From contig NZ_CAMYMK010000002.1 of the NCBI RefSeq assembly GCF_947259545.1, positions 1,116,001 to 1,180,000 of the forward strand: DNA of 64,000 nt, in the 5' to 3' direction. This document shows, piece after piece, positions 37,777-47,118 of the stretch. The notes beneath the pieces are model-generated. The model was given only the letters and a program-made list of their open reading frames with translations, had not been told where the DNA came from and did no database searches. This DNA is from an uncultured Marinobacter sp. GTDB taxonomy: Bacteria > Pseudomonadota > Gammaproteobacteria > Pseudomonadales > Oleiphilaceae. Made by a program: the position numbers and the translations under genes. Positions within the stretch are counted from its first letter, which is position 1. The number at the start of each line of letters is the position of its first letter.

Positions 37777-40700
37777 TTAGTTACTCCCGGCCTTTTTGGC
37801 CTCTTCCGCAGCTCGCTGACGTTTGCGAACTTCTCTCGGATCATTGTAGGCACGTCCGGGCGTTACCGGTACTTCCGGTGCCTTGTCGGCACTCGGTTGC
37901 TCGGCTGCTTTCTCCGGCTGCTTTGTTTCTGGCTCAGGCTGTTTAGCTTCTTCTGGCTCGGACTGTTTGGTCTCGGGCGCCGGCTGCCTGGCCTCTGGCT
38001 CGGGCTGTTTCTTTGCCTCGGCCGGTTTCTCTGCAGGTGCAGTCTCGGTCTCAGGCTGAGCATCCGATTTTTCGGGTTGTGCCGCAGGTTTCTCTGCCTT
38101 GGGCGCCGACTGTTCTGCGGCGCGCTCAGCTTTTGGCTCGGTACCCGTCTCGGCAGCCGGGGCCTCTGGCTTGGCGGCCTCTGCTTTCGGTGCTTGCGCT
38201 TCGGCTTCAGCTGGTTGCTTGTCCTGCTGGGCAGGCTTTGCAGCGGCTTCCGACATTTCCGGGGCTTTCTGAGCCTCACCGCTGGTTGCCGGCTTGCTGT
38301 CAGCTGCTTTGTTTTCGGTCTTGGGCGCTTCCACAGCCTTGTCAGTCTTTTCGGACTTGTCTTCGGCTGCCGCTACCGGCTTTTCGGGCTGCGAAGGCGC
38401 AGATTTGTCCTCTGCCTTGTCCTCAGCCTTTTTCTCCCGCTGCTTGCGTGCGGGTTTGCGCTCGGACTTGGCTTCGGCTTGTGCGTCAGCGGCCTGCTCT
38501 GGTGCGCCCTGAGCCTTCTCCGCAGCCTTTGACTCGCCCTTCTGTTCAGGTTTTTCAGACTTCTTCTCTGCCTTGGCCGGGGCCTGGCTCTCAGTCTTGG
38601 TGGCCTTTTCAGAAGGCTTGTTCTCGGCCTTCGGTGCCTGGGCTTCCGCAGCTTTCGGCCTGGCGTCGGTCTTCACCTCTGGTTTGGAGGTATCCTGGCG
38701 TTCTTCCGGCTGAGTGTCCTTCTGGTGCCGCTCGCTGCGAGACGTCTTGCGCTCTGCTGGCGTGGATGCCGGCGTTTCGGCTGGAGAGCCATCGCGGTTA
38801 CGGGCGCGGCGCGGCTTGCGGCGTTTTTCATCGCTACCGCCTTTTTCAGGAGTGCCCTTGCCGGCTGTGCTGTCCTGTTGCTCGCGGTTGTCCTTCTGGT
38901 CCTTCTGATCGCGCTGATCTTTCTGGTCCCGCTGTGGACGGTTACGGCCCTGACCGCGGCCCTGACCGCCGCGACGGTTGTCGCCACCTTTGCCATCCGC
39001 ACCCTGACGACCCTGCTGGCCACCACGGGCCTGGTCGTCACCGCGGTTACGGTTACGATTACGGTTGTCGTCGCCTCGAGTCTGTTGACCGGACTGCCTG
39101 CGATCGGCACCGCTGCGGTTGCCCTGGCGGCCATCATCCCGTGCTACGCGGGATTTGCGGCGATCCTGGCGGCCCTGGTTGCGACGGTCTTCGCGAACGG
39201 TGCGTGGTGTTTGTTGCTGCTCTTTGTCGGTGGTGGTGCTTTCACCCCTGAAGAAGCAGGCAATTTTGCGGCCGAGTTTCCGGAACAGGCCTTCTTCCTG
39301 ATCGTTCGCCGCAGTGGTCGCTGCCTTTGCCGGAGTCGGCGCCGGGGCAGTGGGGCGGATGGCCTTCACTGCGGCCTGTTCGCGAGCCGGTTGCTGCGCA
39401 GCGGGGGCCTCAAACACTTCTTCTTCGCGCTGGCTGTATTCCTCGGCCACCTGATAACTGGAGACATGCTCGGGGCCGGCCTCGTCATCACGCATGCGGA
39501 CGATCTCGAAATGCGGCGTTTCCATATGAGGCGCAGGTACGACAACAAGGCTGACTTCCTGGCGCGCTTCAATGTCAGCAAGCTGCTTGCGCTTCTCGTT
39601 GAGCAGGAAGGTGGCAACGGCGACAGGCACGATGGCCCGCACTTCGCCCGTCTTCTCTTTGGAAGACTCTTCGTAAATCAGGCGCATGATGCTCAGGGCG
39701 AGGGATTCAATCCCGCGGATGGTGCCTTGCCCCTCACAGCGAGGGCAGACTTCGCTGCGCGTTTCACCCAGCGACGGCCGCAGGCGCTGTCGGGACATCT
39801 CCAGCAGGCCAAAGCGGGAGATCTTGCCGACCTGAACCCGTGCACGGTCGATTTCCAGCGCTTCGCGCATCTTCTGCTCGACTTCGCGCTGGTGTTTGGC
39901 AGGCGTCATGTCGATGAAATCGATCACAATCAGGCCGCCCATGTCGCGCAGCCGCAGCTGGCGTGCGATCTCTTCCGCGGCTTCCAGGTTGGTCTGCAGC
40001 GCGGTTTCCTCGATGTCATGGCCCTTGGTGGCGCGCGAGGAGTTGATGTCGATGGACACCAGCGCCTCGGTCGGGTCGATAACGATGGAACCGCCAGAAG
40101 GCAGCTTCACTTCACGCTGGAATGCAGTCTCAATCTGACCTTCGATCTGGTAGCGGCTGAACAGCGGAATTTCATCCTTGTACAGCTTGATCTTGTTCTC
40201 GAACGTGGGCATGACCGCGCGCACAAAGTTCAGGACGTCTTCGTACACGGTGGGGGCATCGATCAGTACTTCGCCGATGTCCTGGCGCAGGTAGTCGCGT
40301 ACCGCACGAATGATGACGTTGCTTTCCTGATGGATCAGGAAAGGCGCCTTGCGCTCGCTGGCGGCCTGGGTGATGGCTTCCCAGAACTGCACCAGATAGT
40401 CGAGGTCCCACTGGAGCTCTTCCGTGGTACGGCCGATGCCGGCGGTGCGCACGATAATGCCCATGGATTTTGGCACCTGAACGTCGTTCATGGCCTCTTT
40501 CAGCTGGGCACGCTCATCGCCTTCAATGCGGCGGGAAATACCGCCGGCACGGGGGTTGTTGGGCATCAGGACCAGGTAGCGGCCTGCGAGAGAAATGAAT
40601 GTAGTCAGAGCAGCGCCTTTGTTGCCGCGCTCTTCCTTGTCCACCTGAATAATGACTTCCTGGCCTTCAGAGACCACGTCCTTGATGTTGATCTTGCCTT

Positions 40701-40956
40701 CGATCTGTCCCGGGGATTTCTTGAAGTACTCCTTGGAGATTTCCTTCAGGGGCAGAAAGCCATGCCGGTCTGCGCCGAAATCCACAAAGGCGGCTTCGAG
40801 GCTGGGCTCTACTCGGGTAATGCGACCCTTGTAGATGTTGGCTTTTTTCTGCTCACGGGAGCTGGATTCGATATCAAGATCAAACAGACGCTGGCCGTCA
40901 ACGAGGGCGACGCGCAACTCTTCAGGATGAGTTGCATTAATTAGCATTCTTTTCAT
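37777..40956 (-). CDS. rne: Ribonuclease E
   Basis: Endoribonuclease and degradosome scaffold. The start ATG 40956 ([13 protein letters not shown]) gives 1059 aa; an upstream ATG at 41010 is less likely. S1 domain near 35-125, 5'-sensor and DNase I-like catalytic core to about 410. The catalytic aspartates lie in [13 protein letters not shown] and [10 protein letters not shown], and the zinc-link is CPRCEGQG. From about 520 the protein is disordered: a long Arg/Gly/Asn/Asp-rich RNA-binding region with [13 protein letters not shown], then an Ala/Pro/Lys/Glu region with PEPETKQ-type repeats. An NDPRE motif near the C-terminus matches the NDPR element of Pseudomonas RNase E implicated in partner binding. 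The leader is long and structured. Confidence 0.96.
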   Translation of the reverse strand: MKRMLINATHPEELRVALVDGQRLFDLDIESSSREQKKANIYKGRITRVEPSLEAAFVDFGADRHGFLPLKEISKEYFKKSPGQIEGKINIKDVVSEGQEVIIQVDKEERGNKGAALTTFISLAGRYLVLMPNNPRAGGISRRIEGDERAQLKEAMNDVQVPKSMGIIVRTAGIGRTTEELQWDLDYLVQFWEAITQAASERKAPFLIHQESNVIIRAVRDYLRQDIGEVLIDAPTVYEDVLNFVRAVMPTFENKIKLYKDEIPLFSRYQIEGQIETAFQREVKLPSGGSIVIDPTEALVSIDINSSRATKGHDIEETALQTNLEAAEEIARQLRLRDMGGLIVIDFIDMTPAKHQREVEQKMREALEIDRARVQVGKISRFGLLEMSRQRLRPSLGETRSEVCPRCEGQGTIRGIESLALSIMRLIYEESSKEKTGEVRAIVPVAVATFLLNEKRKQLADIEARQEVSLVVVPAPHMETPHFEIVRMRDDEAGPEHVSSYQVAEEYSQREEEVFEAPAAQQPAREQAAVKAIRPTAPAPTPAKAATTAANDQEEGLFRKLGRKIACFFRGESTTTDKEQQQTPRTVREDRRNQGRQDRRKSRVARDDGRQGNRSGADRRQSGQQTRGDDNRNRNRNRGDDQARGGQQGRQGADGKGGDNRRGGQGRGQGRNRPQRDQKDQRDQKDQKDNREQQDSTAGKGTPEKGGSDEKRRKPRRARNRDGSPAETPASTPAERKTSRSERHQKDTQPEERQDTSKPEVKTDARPKAAEAQAPKAENKPSEKATKTESQAPAKAEKKSEKPEQKGESKAAEKAQGAPEQAADAQAEAKSERKPARKQREKKAEDKAEDKSAPSQPEKPVAAAEDKSEKTDKAVEAPKTENKAADSKPATSGEAQKAPEMSEAAAKPAQQDKQPAEAEAQAPKAEAAKPEAPAAETGTEPKAERAAEQSAPKAEKPAAQPEKSDAQPETETAPAEKPAEAKKQPEPEARQPAPETKQSEPEEAKQPEPETKQPEKAAEQPSADKAPEVPVTPGRAYNDPREVRKRQRAAEEAKKAGSN

Positions 40957-41400
40957 GGAAAGAAAGGGTTCCTGTCGTTTGGTTTTGACAGAAAACCGGG
41001 GGAGATTCATCTGCGAAGCAGAACGTGCGTGCCGCGGGCTTCCTACTGCTGAAGCGAACCGGCGGCCAGACGGATCAGGCCCTCAGGGGATACTGTCCCG
41101 TGAGCCTTAGACCACCGCCGACGGTCCGTCTGCCATGGGGCAGGGAGAAGTCGTGTAAGGTAAGTGTCTGTTGACGCATGTTATCCGTTTTCAGGTTCAC
41201 ACTGGTGCCTGGGTCTCACGTCGTATTCGTAAGCTGGACGGCCCGGCCCTGCGTGCTGGTAATGATTCTTCGCGATGTCGCCCGACGGTTTTCCGTACGG
41301 TTGTTTCCACTCTCCCGGGATCCGGTCAGGGGCCTTCATGTGGCTTGCCGTGATGGCCGGGGAGCATTTTAATCGCCGTACCCGGTAATGATTGGGCTTA
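40957..41400 (-). promoter_or_regulatory. Long, structured rne 5' leader
   Basis: Most of the 598-base gap between the divergent rne and rluC starts has no coding frame I trust. Near rne it can form a strong structure. CAGACGGA (41067-41074) pairs with TCCGTCTG (41125-41132). Inside, GGCGG can pair with CCGCC, and GGCCCTCAGGGGA pairs imperfectly with TCCCGTGAGCC. RNase E genes are commonly autoregulated through such leaders, so this is a candidate. The promoter could not be placed. Confidence 0.5.
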
Positions 41401-41405
41401 CGGCG

Positions 41406-41434
41406 TTCAAACTCTTAAATAGTGTCGGTATACT
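41406..41434 (+). promoter_or_regulatory. Candidate rluC promoter
   Basis: TTCAAA (41406-41411), 17 bases, TATACT (41429-41434). It lies 120 bases before the rluC ATG, implying a leader of about 110 bases. Confidence 0.45.
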
Positions 41435-41554
41435 TCTGCCGCTCCGGCTTCTGACTCATTGGGTCAGGCCGTAGACAAACGGCAAAGCACGCCGGAATAT
41501 AACAGTATTCTTTCGGGCCTTCAATCCCGCATTTGCATCACCGATAAGGTATTC

Positions 41555-42643
41555 ATGTCCAAAGCTCCCAGAAACAGGCAGGCACAGCGTTCCGGTCCCC
41601 GGCGGGAGAAGCCTGCCCGCCATCAGAAGCCGAGAACGGGAAGTCGGGCACAGCAGGCGTCTGCGCCGGCAGAGGTCAAATCCGGCGAGGTTCGCGAGGG
41701 TGTCCGTCGGGTCGCCGTGGATGAGGATAATGAAGGTCAGCGATTGGATAACTTTCTGTTGGCGCAACTCCGGGGTGTTCCCAAGAGCATCATCTACCGC
41801 GTTATTCGCAAGGGCGAAGTCAGGGTTAACAAGGGCAGGGTAAGGCCGGATACCCGACTCAAGGCCGGCGATGAGGTGCGTATTCCGCCAGTGACGCGGA
41901 AGGAAAAGCCCGAGCAGGTGGCGCCGGGTTCTCGGGTGCAGGGTGTGATGGAGAGTGCCATTGTGTTCGAGAATGAGCACATGCTGGTGGTCAACAAGCC
42001 TGCCGGCATTGCCGTGCATGGAGGGAGTGGCCTGAGTTTCGGGCTGATCGAAGTGCTTCGTTCCGCCCGTCCGGAGGCTCGTTTCCTTGAGTTGGTGCAT
42101 CGGCTGGATCGGGATACCTCGGGGCTGGTCATGGTGGCCAAAAAGCGATCCGCGTTGCGTTACCTGCAGGATGAGCTGCGCCAAAAGCGCATACGCAAGC
42201 ATTATCACGCCCTCGTGGCTGGCGACTGGCCGGATGAGTTAAGGCGGGTGGAGCAGCCTCTGTTGCGTTATGAGATGCCCAATGGCGAGCGCCGGGTCAG
42301 GGTGGATGACGCGGGCAAGGCGTCGCTGACCACCTTCAGGTGTCTCTCGGCATTTGCTGGTTACAGTCTGGTTGAAGCCTCGCCAGTGACCGGTCGAACC
42401 CACCAGATTCGCGTGCATGCGTTGTGGGCGGGGCATCCAATTGCCGGGGATGATAAGTATATGGATGATGTCAGCCTGAAAGCGTTTCGTGCGGCCGGTG
42501 GGCAGAGGCTGATGCTGCACGCCCGCGCGCTGGAGTTTTCCCTGCCCGTGAGCGGTGAGGCGGTGCGGCTGGAGGCAGCTTATGACGATGCGTTTCAGCA
42601 GTTTCTCGACAGGCTGGCGTTACGTCGCAATTCAAACCGGTAA
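41555..42643 (+). CDS. rluC: 23S rRNA pseudouridine synthase RluC
   Basis: Isomerises uridines 955, 2504 and 2580 of 23S rRNA (E. coli numbers). The start ATG 41555 gives 362 aa. It has a basic N-terminal tail of ~50 residues, an S4 RNA-binding domain (about 65-130, RLDNFLLAQLRGVPKSIIYR), then the RluA-type catalytic domain. The motif HRLDRDTSGL holds the catalytic aspartate, residue 185. The position divergent from rne is the standard one for RluC, which supports the exact subtype. Confidence 0.93.
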   Translation: MSKAPRNRQAQRSGPRREKPARHQKPRTGSRAQQASAPAEVKSGEVREGVRRVAVDEDNEGQRLDNFLLAQLRGVPKSIIYRVIRKGEVRVNKGRVRPDTRLKAGDEVRIPPVTRKEKPEQVAPGSRVQGVMESAIVFENEHMLVVNKPAGIAVHGGSGLSFGLIEVLRSARPEARFLELVHRLDRDTSGLVMVAKKRSALRYLQDELRQKRIRKHYHALVAGDWPDELRRVEQPLLRYEMPNGERRVRVDDAGKASLTTFRCLSAFAGYSLVEASPVTGRTHQIRVHALWAGHPIAGDDKYMDDVSLKAFRAAGGQRLMLHARALEFSLPVSGEAVRLEAAYDDAFQQFLDRLALRRNSNR

Positions 42644-42688
42644 TGCCGGCCTTTAGAGCCGGTTTATCGGGAGATCAGGAACAGGTTT

Positions 42689-43336
42689 ATGGACGTTAAA
42701 GTCGTAATTTTTGACTGGGATGGCACTCTGGTGGATTCCGTGGAGCATATTGCGGACAGCCTGCATCAGGCGGCCACCGACTTGGGCTATCCGGCGCTTG
42801 AGCGTGAGGCTTACCGGGATATCATCGGACTGGGTATGGTGGAGGCGTTGGATAAGCTCTACCCCGGTATCACTCGTGAAGAAATGAGTGCGATCCGCGA
42901 AGGTTACGCCCGGTACTTTTTTTCCAAGGTGACCACGCCCCAGAATGTGTTTGAGGGTATGGCGGATGTGGTAACCGATATTCGTCTGGGTGGACGAGGG
43001 TGCTCGGTGGCGACCGGGAAAAGCCGTCGGGGGCTGGATGGCGCGCTGGAGTCCAGTGGCCTGGGACCTCACTTTGATATTACCCGGTGTGCTGACGAGA
43101 CCCGTTCCAAGCCGGATCCGGCCATGTTGAAGGAAATCATTACGTTCTACGGTATTGAGCCTTCGGAGGCGGTGATGATCGGCGATACCCGCTACGATCT
43201 GGAAATGGCGCAGCGCATCGGAATGCCGTCTATCGGGGTGGAGTGGGGTGTCCACAAGCGGGATGTTCTCGGGCAGTATAAGCCCCGTGCCGTTGTCGAT
43301 TCCGTGCAGGAATTACGGGAAGTGCTGGGTTTGTGA
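42689..43336 (+). CDS. HAD-IA phosphatase, phosphoglycolate phosphatase-like
   Basis: 215 aa. HAD motif I is FDWDGTLVDSVEH (D9 nucleophile, D11), motif II includes VATGKSRRG, and motifs III/IV are SKPDPAML and MIGDTRYDLEMA. The helical cap sits at about residues 15-85. It is in the rluC-HAD-sppA group. Substrate is not known; relatives remove phosphate from phosphoglycolate or nucleotide by-products. Confidence 0.88.
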   Translation: MDVKVVIFDWDGTLVDSVEHIADSLHQAATDLGYPALEREAYRDIIGLGMVEALDKLYPGITREEMSAIREGYARYFFSKVTTPQNVFEGMADVVTDIRLGGRGCSVATGKSRRGLDGALESSGLGPHFDITRCADETRSKPDPAMLKEIITFYGIEPSEAVMIGDTRYDLEMAQRIGMPSIGVEWGVHKRDVLGQYKPRAVVDSVQELREVLGL

Positions 43337-43364
43337 GCAGTATCAGTAACTAAGGAATCTGTGT

Positions 43365-44396
43365 ATGAGTGATTGGGATTCAGATAACAAACCCGAATGG
43401 GGTGATGCTCCCGCGGAGAATCAGTCGCCAAAGGCGGGTAAGAAGCCGAGCCTGCCACCTGAAAGTGGTCGCGACTGGAAGCTGATTGAAAAGCTGGTGC
43501 TTTCCCTTCAGTCCGAACAGCGAAAAAGTCGCCGCTGGGGGATCTTTTTCAAGCTGTTGACGTTCTCCTATCTGATTGCATTGCTGTTTATTATCAAGTT
43601 CCCGTTGGGTGGCAGTCTGGATGCGGCTACCGGGTCACATACAGCCCTGATTGAAATCAACGGAATGATTGCCGCTGACGAGCTTGCCAGCGCGGATAAT
43701 ATTGTCAGTTCCCTGCGTGAAGCCTTCGAGGCGGATAATTCCGTTGCAGTTGTGTTGCGTATTAACAGTGGGGGTGGCAGTCCGGTCCAGTCCGGGTATG
43801 TCTACGATGAGATTCAGCGTCTTCGTGGCGAGTATCCGGACAAGAAAGTGTATGCCGTCATTTCCGACATTGGTGCCTCGGGTGCCTACTACATTGCCGC
43901 GGCTGCGGATGAAATATATGCCGACAAGGCCAGTCTGGTAGGTTCTATCGGTGTTGTGGCCGGTGGCTTCGGATTTACCGAAATGATGGATAAGGTCGGG
44001 GTTGACCGTCGCCTTTATACCGCAGGTGAGAATAAAGCCTTTCTGGATCCGTTCTCTCCGGAAAATGAAGAAGAGGTCGCTTTCTGGCAGGGTGTGCTGG
44101 AAACCACCCACAGTCAGTTTATTGAGAAGGTTCGTGAGGGGCGCGGTGAGCGTTTGTCGGACGACGAACGCCTGTTTTCCGGTCTGGTCTGGAGTGGCGA
44201 GCAGGCCCTGGAGCTGGGGTTGGTTGATGGTCTCGGCAGTGCCTCCCATGTAGCCCGTCAGGTTATTGGTGAGGAGGAGCTGGTCGACTACAGTCGTCGC
44301 AAGTCCCCACTGCAGAATATCGTTGACCAGTTCGGAGTGTCTGTCGGTAGTGCCCTGGCCAATCGCATGATGGAAGCCCGTTTCGAGCTCCGGTAA
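43365..44396 (+). CDS. sppA: Signal peptide peptidase SppA, S49 family, short form
   Basis: 343 aa. A single transmembrane helix lies at about 63-83 after a charged cytoplasmic tail. The serine protease S49 domain follows: Ser172 in DIGASGAYYIA and Lys224 in GENKAF lie exactly 52 residues apart, as in the Ser/Lys dyad of short-form SppA. It would degrade cleaved signal peptides in the membrane. It follows the HAD gene by 28 bases and ends just before the convergent maf. Confidence 0.93.
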   Translation: MSDWDSDNKPEWGDAPAENQSPKAGKKPSLPPESGRDWKLIEKLVLSLQSEQRKSRRWGIFFKLLTFSYLIALLFIIKFPLGGSLDAATGSHTALIEINGMIAADELASADNIVSSLREAFEADNSVAVVLRINSGGGSPVQSGYVYDEIQRLRGEYPDKKVYAVISDIGASGAYYIAAAADEIYADKASLVGSIGVVAGGFGFTEMMDKVGVDRRLYTAGENKAFLDPFSPENEEEVAFWQGVLETTHSQFIEKVREGRGERLSDDERLFSGLVWSGEQALELGLVDGLGSASHVARQVIGEEELVDYSRRKSPLQNIVDQFGVSVGSALANRMMEARFELR

Positions 44397-44405
44397 CAGG
44401 TTTGG

Positions 44406-44999
44406 TTAGAGCAGTAGCGGGTTCAGTCCCCATGCTCTCAGCATGTCAGTCAGGGCAATCAGTGGCAGGCCGACCAGGCTGTTCGGGTCCCGGCCTTCCA
44501 GGGATTCGAACAGCGCTATGCCCAGCCCTTCCATCTTGAAGCTGCCGGCACAGTCATAAGGCTGCTCCCGGTGCAGGTAGTGTTCGATCTCTGTTGTTTC
44601 CAGGTGGCGGAATTGCACCTGAAATCGCTCGCAATGGGTCAGGGTTGCGCCTGTGTCAGTGTCTATCAGAGCAAGGCCTGTCAGGAAGGTCACCCGCTGG
44701 CCACTGCATCTGGTGAGCTGGCGGACGGCCTCTTCGTGGTTGCCTGGTTTGTTGAGGATGCTGCCGTCGGGTAGGCAGGCAACCTGGTCCGAGCCGATAA
44801 TCCAGTGTCCGGGGTAGTCGGATGTCAGTGCCCGGGCCTTTTGTTCGGCCAGCCTGACTGCCAGTTCTTCCGCGGTTTCGCCGGGCTGGGTGGATTCGTC
44901 GATATCCGGGCTTGCGCTGATAAACGGCAGGCCCAGTCGCTGAAGCAGCTCCTTGCGGTAGGGGGAGGATGAGGCGAGCAGTAATGATTGCGACTTCAT
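44406..44999 (-). CDS. Maf-like nucleotide pyrophosphatase, YceF type
   Basis: 197 aa. The motifs ASSSPYRKELLQRLG at residues 9-23, PDIDES and a conserved IGSDQVA block mark the Maf/HAM1-like fold, which hydrolyses non-canonical nucleotides. The location before yceD-rpmF, divergent, is that of YceF, the 7-methyl-GTP pyrophosphatase. The subtype rests on gene order and general similarity rather than a specific residue test. Confidence 0.9.
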   Translation of the reverse strand: MKSQSLLLASSSPYRKELLQRLGLPFISASPDIDESTQPGETAEELAVRLAEQKARALTSDYPGHWIIGSDQVACLPDGSILNKPGNHEEAVRQLTRCSGQRVTFLTGLALIDTDTGATLTHCERFQVQFRHLETTEIEHYLHREQPYDCAGSFKMEGLGIALFESLEGRDPNSLVGLPLIALTDMLRAWGLNPLLL

Positions 45000-45128
45000 G
45001 AAGTAGCCTGTTTTGTTCCTGTCCTGTCGGGAATTGTCGTAGAATACACCTATTCATACCGGAACCGCTGTGTAAAAGGCAATGAAGTCTTTGACAGCGG
45101 CCGGTCGGGCCCCTAAAATTGCGCGCCT

Positions 45129-45683
45129 ATGTCAAAAGCGTCAAACGCCGAGTTGCCCAGATCTGTCGATCCCTATCGGTTGGCGGAACAGAACACTGTG
45201 TTGGAGGGAGAGATTCCTCTGAGTGGATTGTCACGTTTCCGTGAAGCGATTCAGGGTTTTGAGGAGGGCGCGGTGTGTCGGGTTCGTCTGTCATTCAGCA
45301 TGGACAGTCAGCGTCGTCGCATCGTATCGGGTGAGTTACAGGCTCCGGTCGATCTGGAATGTCAGCGCTGCATGAATGCCATGCACCAGGCACTGGATTC
45401 AGAATTTACACTGGGGCTCGTTACCAGTGATGAACAGGCGCAGCAGTTACCGAAGGAGCTCGAGCCGTTCCTGACGGATGAATTCAGCGCGGACCTCTGG
45501 TCCATGTGTGAAGACGAACTGCTGTTGGTGCTGCCACCATTCCCGCTTCACGACCGGAACGACTGTCCGGCCCGGGAAGATCTGGAAGCATACGAGCCTG
45601 ATGGTGAGCCGGCCAGGCCGGAGAAACCGTCGGGTGAGAACCCGTTCAGTGTGCTGGCGGATCTCAAGACGAAGAAGCATTAA
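45129..45683 (+). CDS. yceD: YceD (DUF177) protein
   Basis: 184 aa with the cysteine motif VDLECQRCM near residue 80 (C-x2-C) and an acidic C-terminal half. This is the conserved YceD/DUF177 family, almost always encoded just before rpmF and associated with 23S rRNA accumulation. It heads the yceD-rpmF-plsX-fab operon here. Confidence 0.92.
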   Translation: MSKASNAELPRSVDPYRLAEQNTVLEGEIPLSGLSRFREAIQGFEEGAVCRVRLSFSMDSQRRRIVSGELQAPVDLECQRCMNAMHQALDSEFTLGLVTSDEQAQQLPKELEPFLTDEFSADLWSMCEDELLLVLPPFPLHDRNDCPAREDLEAYEPDGEPARPEKPSGENPFSVLADLKTKKH

Positions 45684-45772
45684 CCGGGCGCGGTGTCCTG
45701 CGGGAAGCCGGCGCGATTTTAACGAACATACGTTACTGTTTTAGTTCACGTTAACAGGTCAGGAGCATAATC

Positions 45773-45952
45773 ATGGCTGTACAGCAAAACCGAAAGACCC
45801 GCTCAAAGCGTGGCATGCGCCGTTCACACGACGCCCTGAGCGCTACAACTCTGTCCACTGACACCACTACCGGCGAAGTTCATCGTCGTCACCACGTGTC
45901 TCCGGACGGTTTTTACCGTGGTAAGCAGGTAATCGAAGCGCGCGACGAGTAA
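45773..45952 (+). CDS. rpmF: 50S ribosomal protein L32
   Basis: 59 aa, starting [20 protein letters not shown], the family's basic N-terminus. It lies 89 bases after yceD, with AGGAG at 45761-45765 as ribosome site. The zinc cysteines found in some L32 proteins are absent, as is usual in gammaproteobacteria. It is linked to the lipid-synthesis genes downstream, a classic rpmF-plsX-fab arrangement. Confidence 0.97.
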   Translation: MAVQQNRKTRSKRGMRRSHDALSATTLSTDTTTGEVHRRHHVSPDGFYRGKQVIEARDE

Positions 45953-45956
45953 TTCG

Positions 45957-46997
45957 TTGCAGTCAGGCCGCAATCCAGTGCCGGATGCAAAACGGGTGAC
46001 TGATGTCACCGTTGCGATCGATGCCATGAGCGGTGATCGCGGAGCAGAAGTCGTTGTCTCCGCGGCACTGGAAGCGGTGCGCGAAAATGAAGCCTTGAGT
46101 CTTGTTCTGGTAGGTATCCGGAGCGAGCTTGAGGCTTTTTTGGATCCTGGGCACTCCCGAATTCGCATCGTCGAAGCGGCGGATGTGGTTCGGATGAACG
46201 AGCGTCCGTCCCATGCGCTCAGGCACAAGCGCAATTCCTCCATGGCGGTCGCCCTTGGTCTGGTGCGCGACGGCGAGGCACAGGGTTGTGTCAGTGCGGG
46301 TAATACCGGCGCACTGATGGCGTTCGGTCGGTCCATTATTCGTATGTACCCGGGTATTGAACGCCCGGCGATTTCCAAGCTTATTCCCTCCCTGCGCGGT
46401 CGGTGCCATGTGCTCGACCTGGGCGCCAATGTCGATTCCACCGCTGAAAATCTCTACCAGTACGCCCTTATGGGTTCGCTGATGGCATCCGCTATTTGTG
46501 CCCAGCCGGAGCCCCGGGTTGCACTGCTTAATGTGGGTGAGGAAGAGATCAAGGGTAATGAGCAGGTGCGTCTTGCCTCTCACATGCTGGCCCAGTGCGA
46601 TACCATCAATTATATAGGGTATGTGGAAGGCAGTGATCTGTTTCGTGATGTGGCCGATGTCGTGGTTTGCGACGGGTTTGTCGGCAATATTGCACTCAAA
46701 ACCGGAGAAGGCGTGGCAGGCCTGCTGATCGAGTTGATGGAGCAGACCTTTACCCGCACCCTCTATGGGCGATTTGTGGGTTTGCTGGCGCGCCCCATTA
46801 TCGGTCGATTGCTGCGGTTGATGGACCCCTCCCGTCATAATGGCGCCAGCCTGCTGGGGCTGCAGGGCGTGGTGATCAAAAGTCATGGTAACGCCAATGA
46901 GCGCGCCATGCTCTCGGCCATTCGTCAGGCGGTCAAGGAGGTTGAGCTGGAGGTGCCCCAGCGTATTAATGAGCGCCTTGATGATTTGATGATTTGA
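45957..46997 (+). CDS. plsX: Phosphate acyltransferase PlsX
   Basis: Makes acyl-phosphate from acyl-ACP, feeding PlsY in phospholipid synthesis. 346 aa from TTG 45957, 4 bases after rpmF. GTG 45996 (333 aa, VTDVTVAIDAMSGD) is at least as plausible and matches usual PlsX N-termini. Conserved blocks are AIDAMSGDRGAE, GCVSAGNTGALMA and VVVCDGFVGNIALKT. The 3' end carries a tandem 8-base repeat across the stop, so the C-terminus could vary between strains. Confidence 0.94.
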   Translation: MQSGRNPVPDAKRVTDVTVAIDAMSGDRGAEVVVSAALEAVRENEALSLVLVGIRSELEAFLDPGHSRIRIVEAADVVRMNERPSHALRHKRNSSMAVALGLVRDGEAQGCVSAGNTGALMAFGRSIIRMYPGIERPAISKLIPSLRGRCHVLDLGANVDSTAENLYQYALMGSLMASAICAQPEPRVALLNVGEEEIKGNEQVRLASHMLAQCDTINYIGYVEGSDLFRDVADVVVCDGFVGNIALKTGEGVAGLLIELMEQTFTRTLYGRFVGLLARPIIGRLLRLMDPSRHNGASLLGLQGVVIKSHGNANERAMLSAIRQAVKEVELEVPQRINERLDDLMI

Positions 46998-47005
46998 TGA
47001 TTTGA
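46978..47005 (+). repeat. 8-base tandem repeat across plsX stop
   Basis: TTGATGAT is repeated three times exactly, plus TTGA. The unit is not a multiple of three, and the repeat supplies the last six codons and the stop of plsX. Changes in copy number would alter the final residues of PlsX. Confidence 0.9.
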
Positions 47006-47118
47006 CCTGCCTGAGACTAATGTCTGCCCCCCGGAACCGGTACATTGGTCCGATCATGCCTTAAATTGTACTATTGGCTAATCTCCCGCAACCCTCCAAT
47101 GACGGTAAGATTCCAATT

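Noticed and set aside
37860..38300. Repetitive stretch that could be taken for a CRISPR or tandem array
   Set aside because: It is the Ala/Pro/Lys/Glu-rich coding tail of rne; repeat units are short, irregular and in frame.
38725..40944. 739-residue open frame on the plus strand
   Set aside because: Antisense to rne, with low-complexity composition produced by the rne tail.
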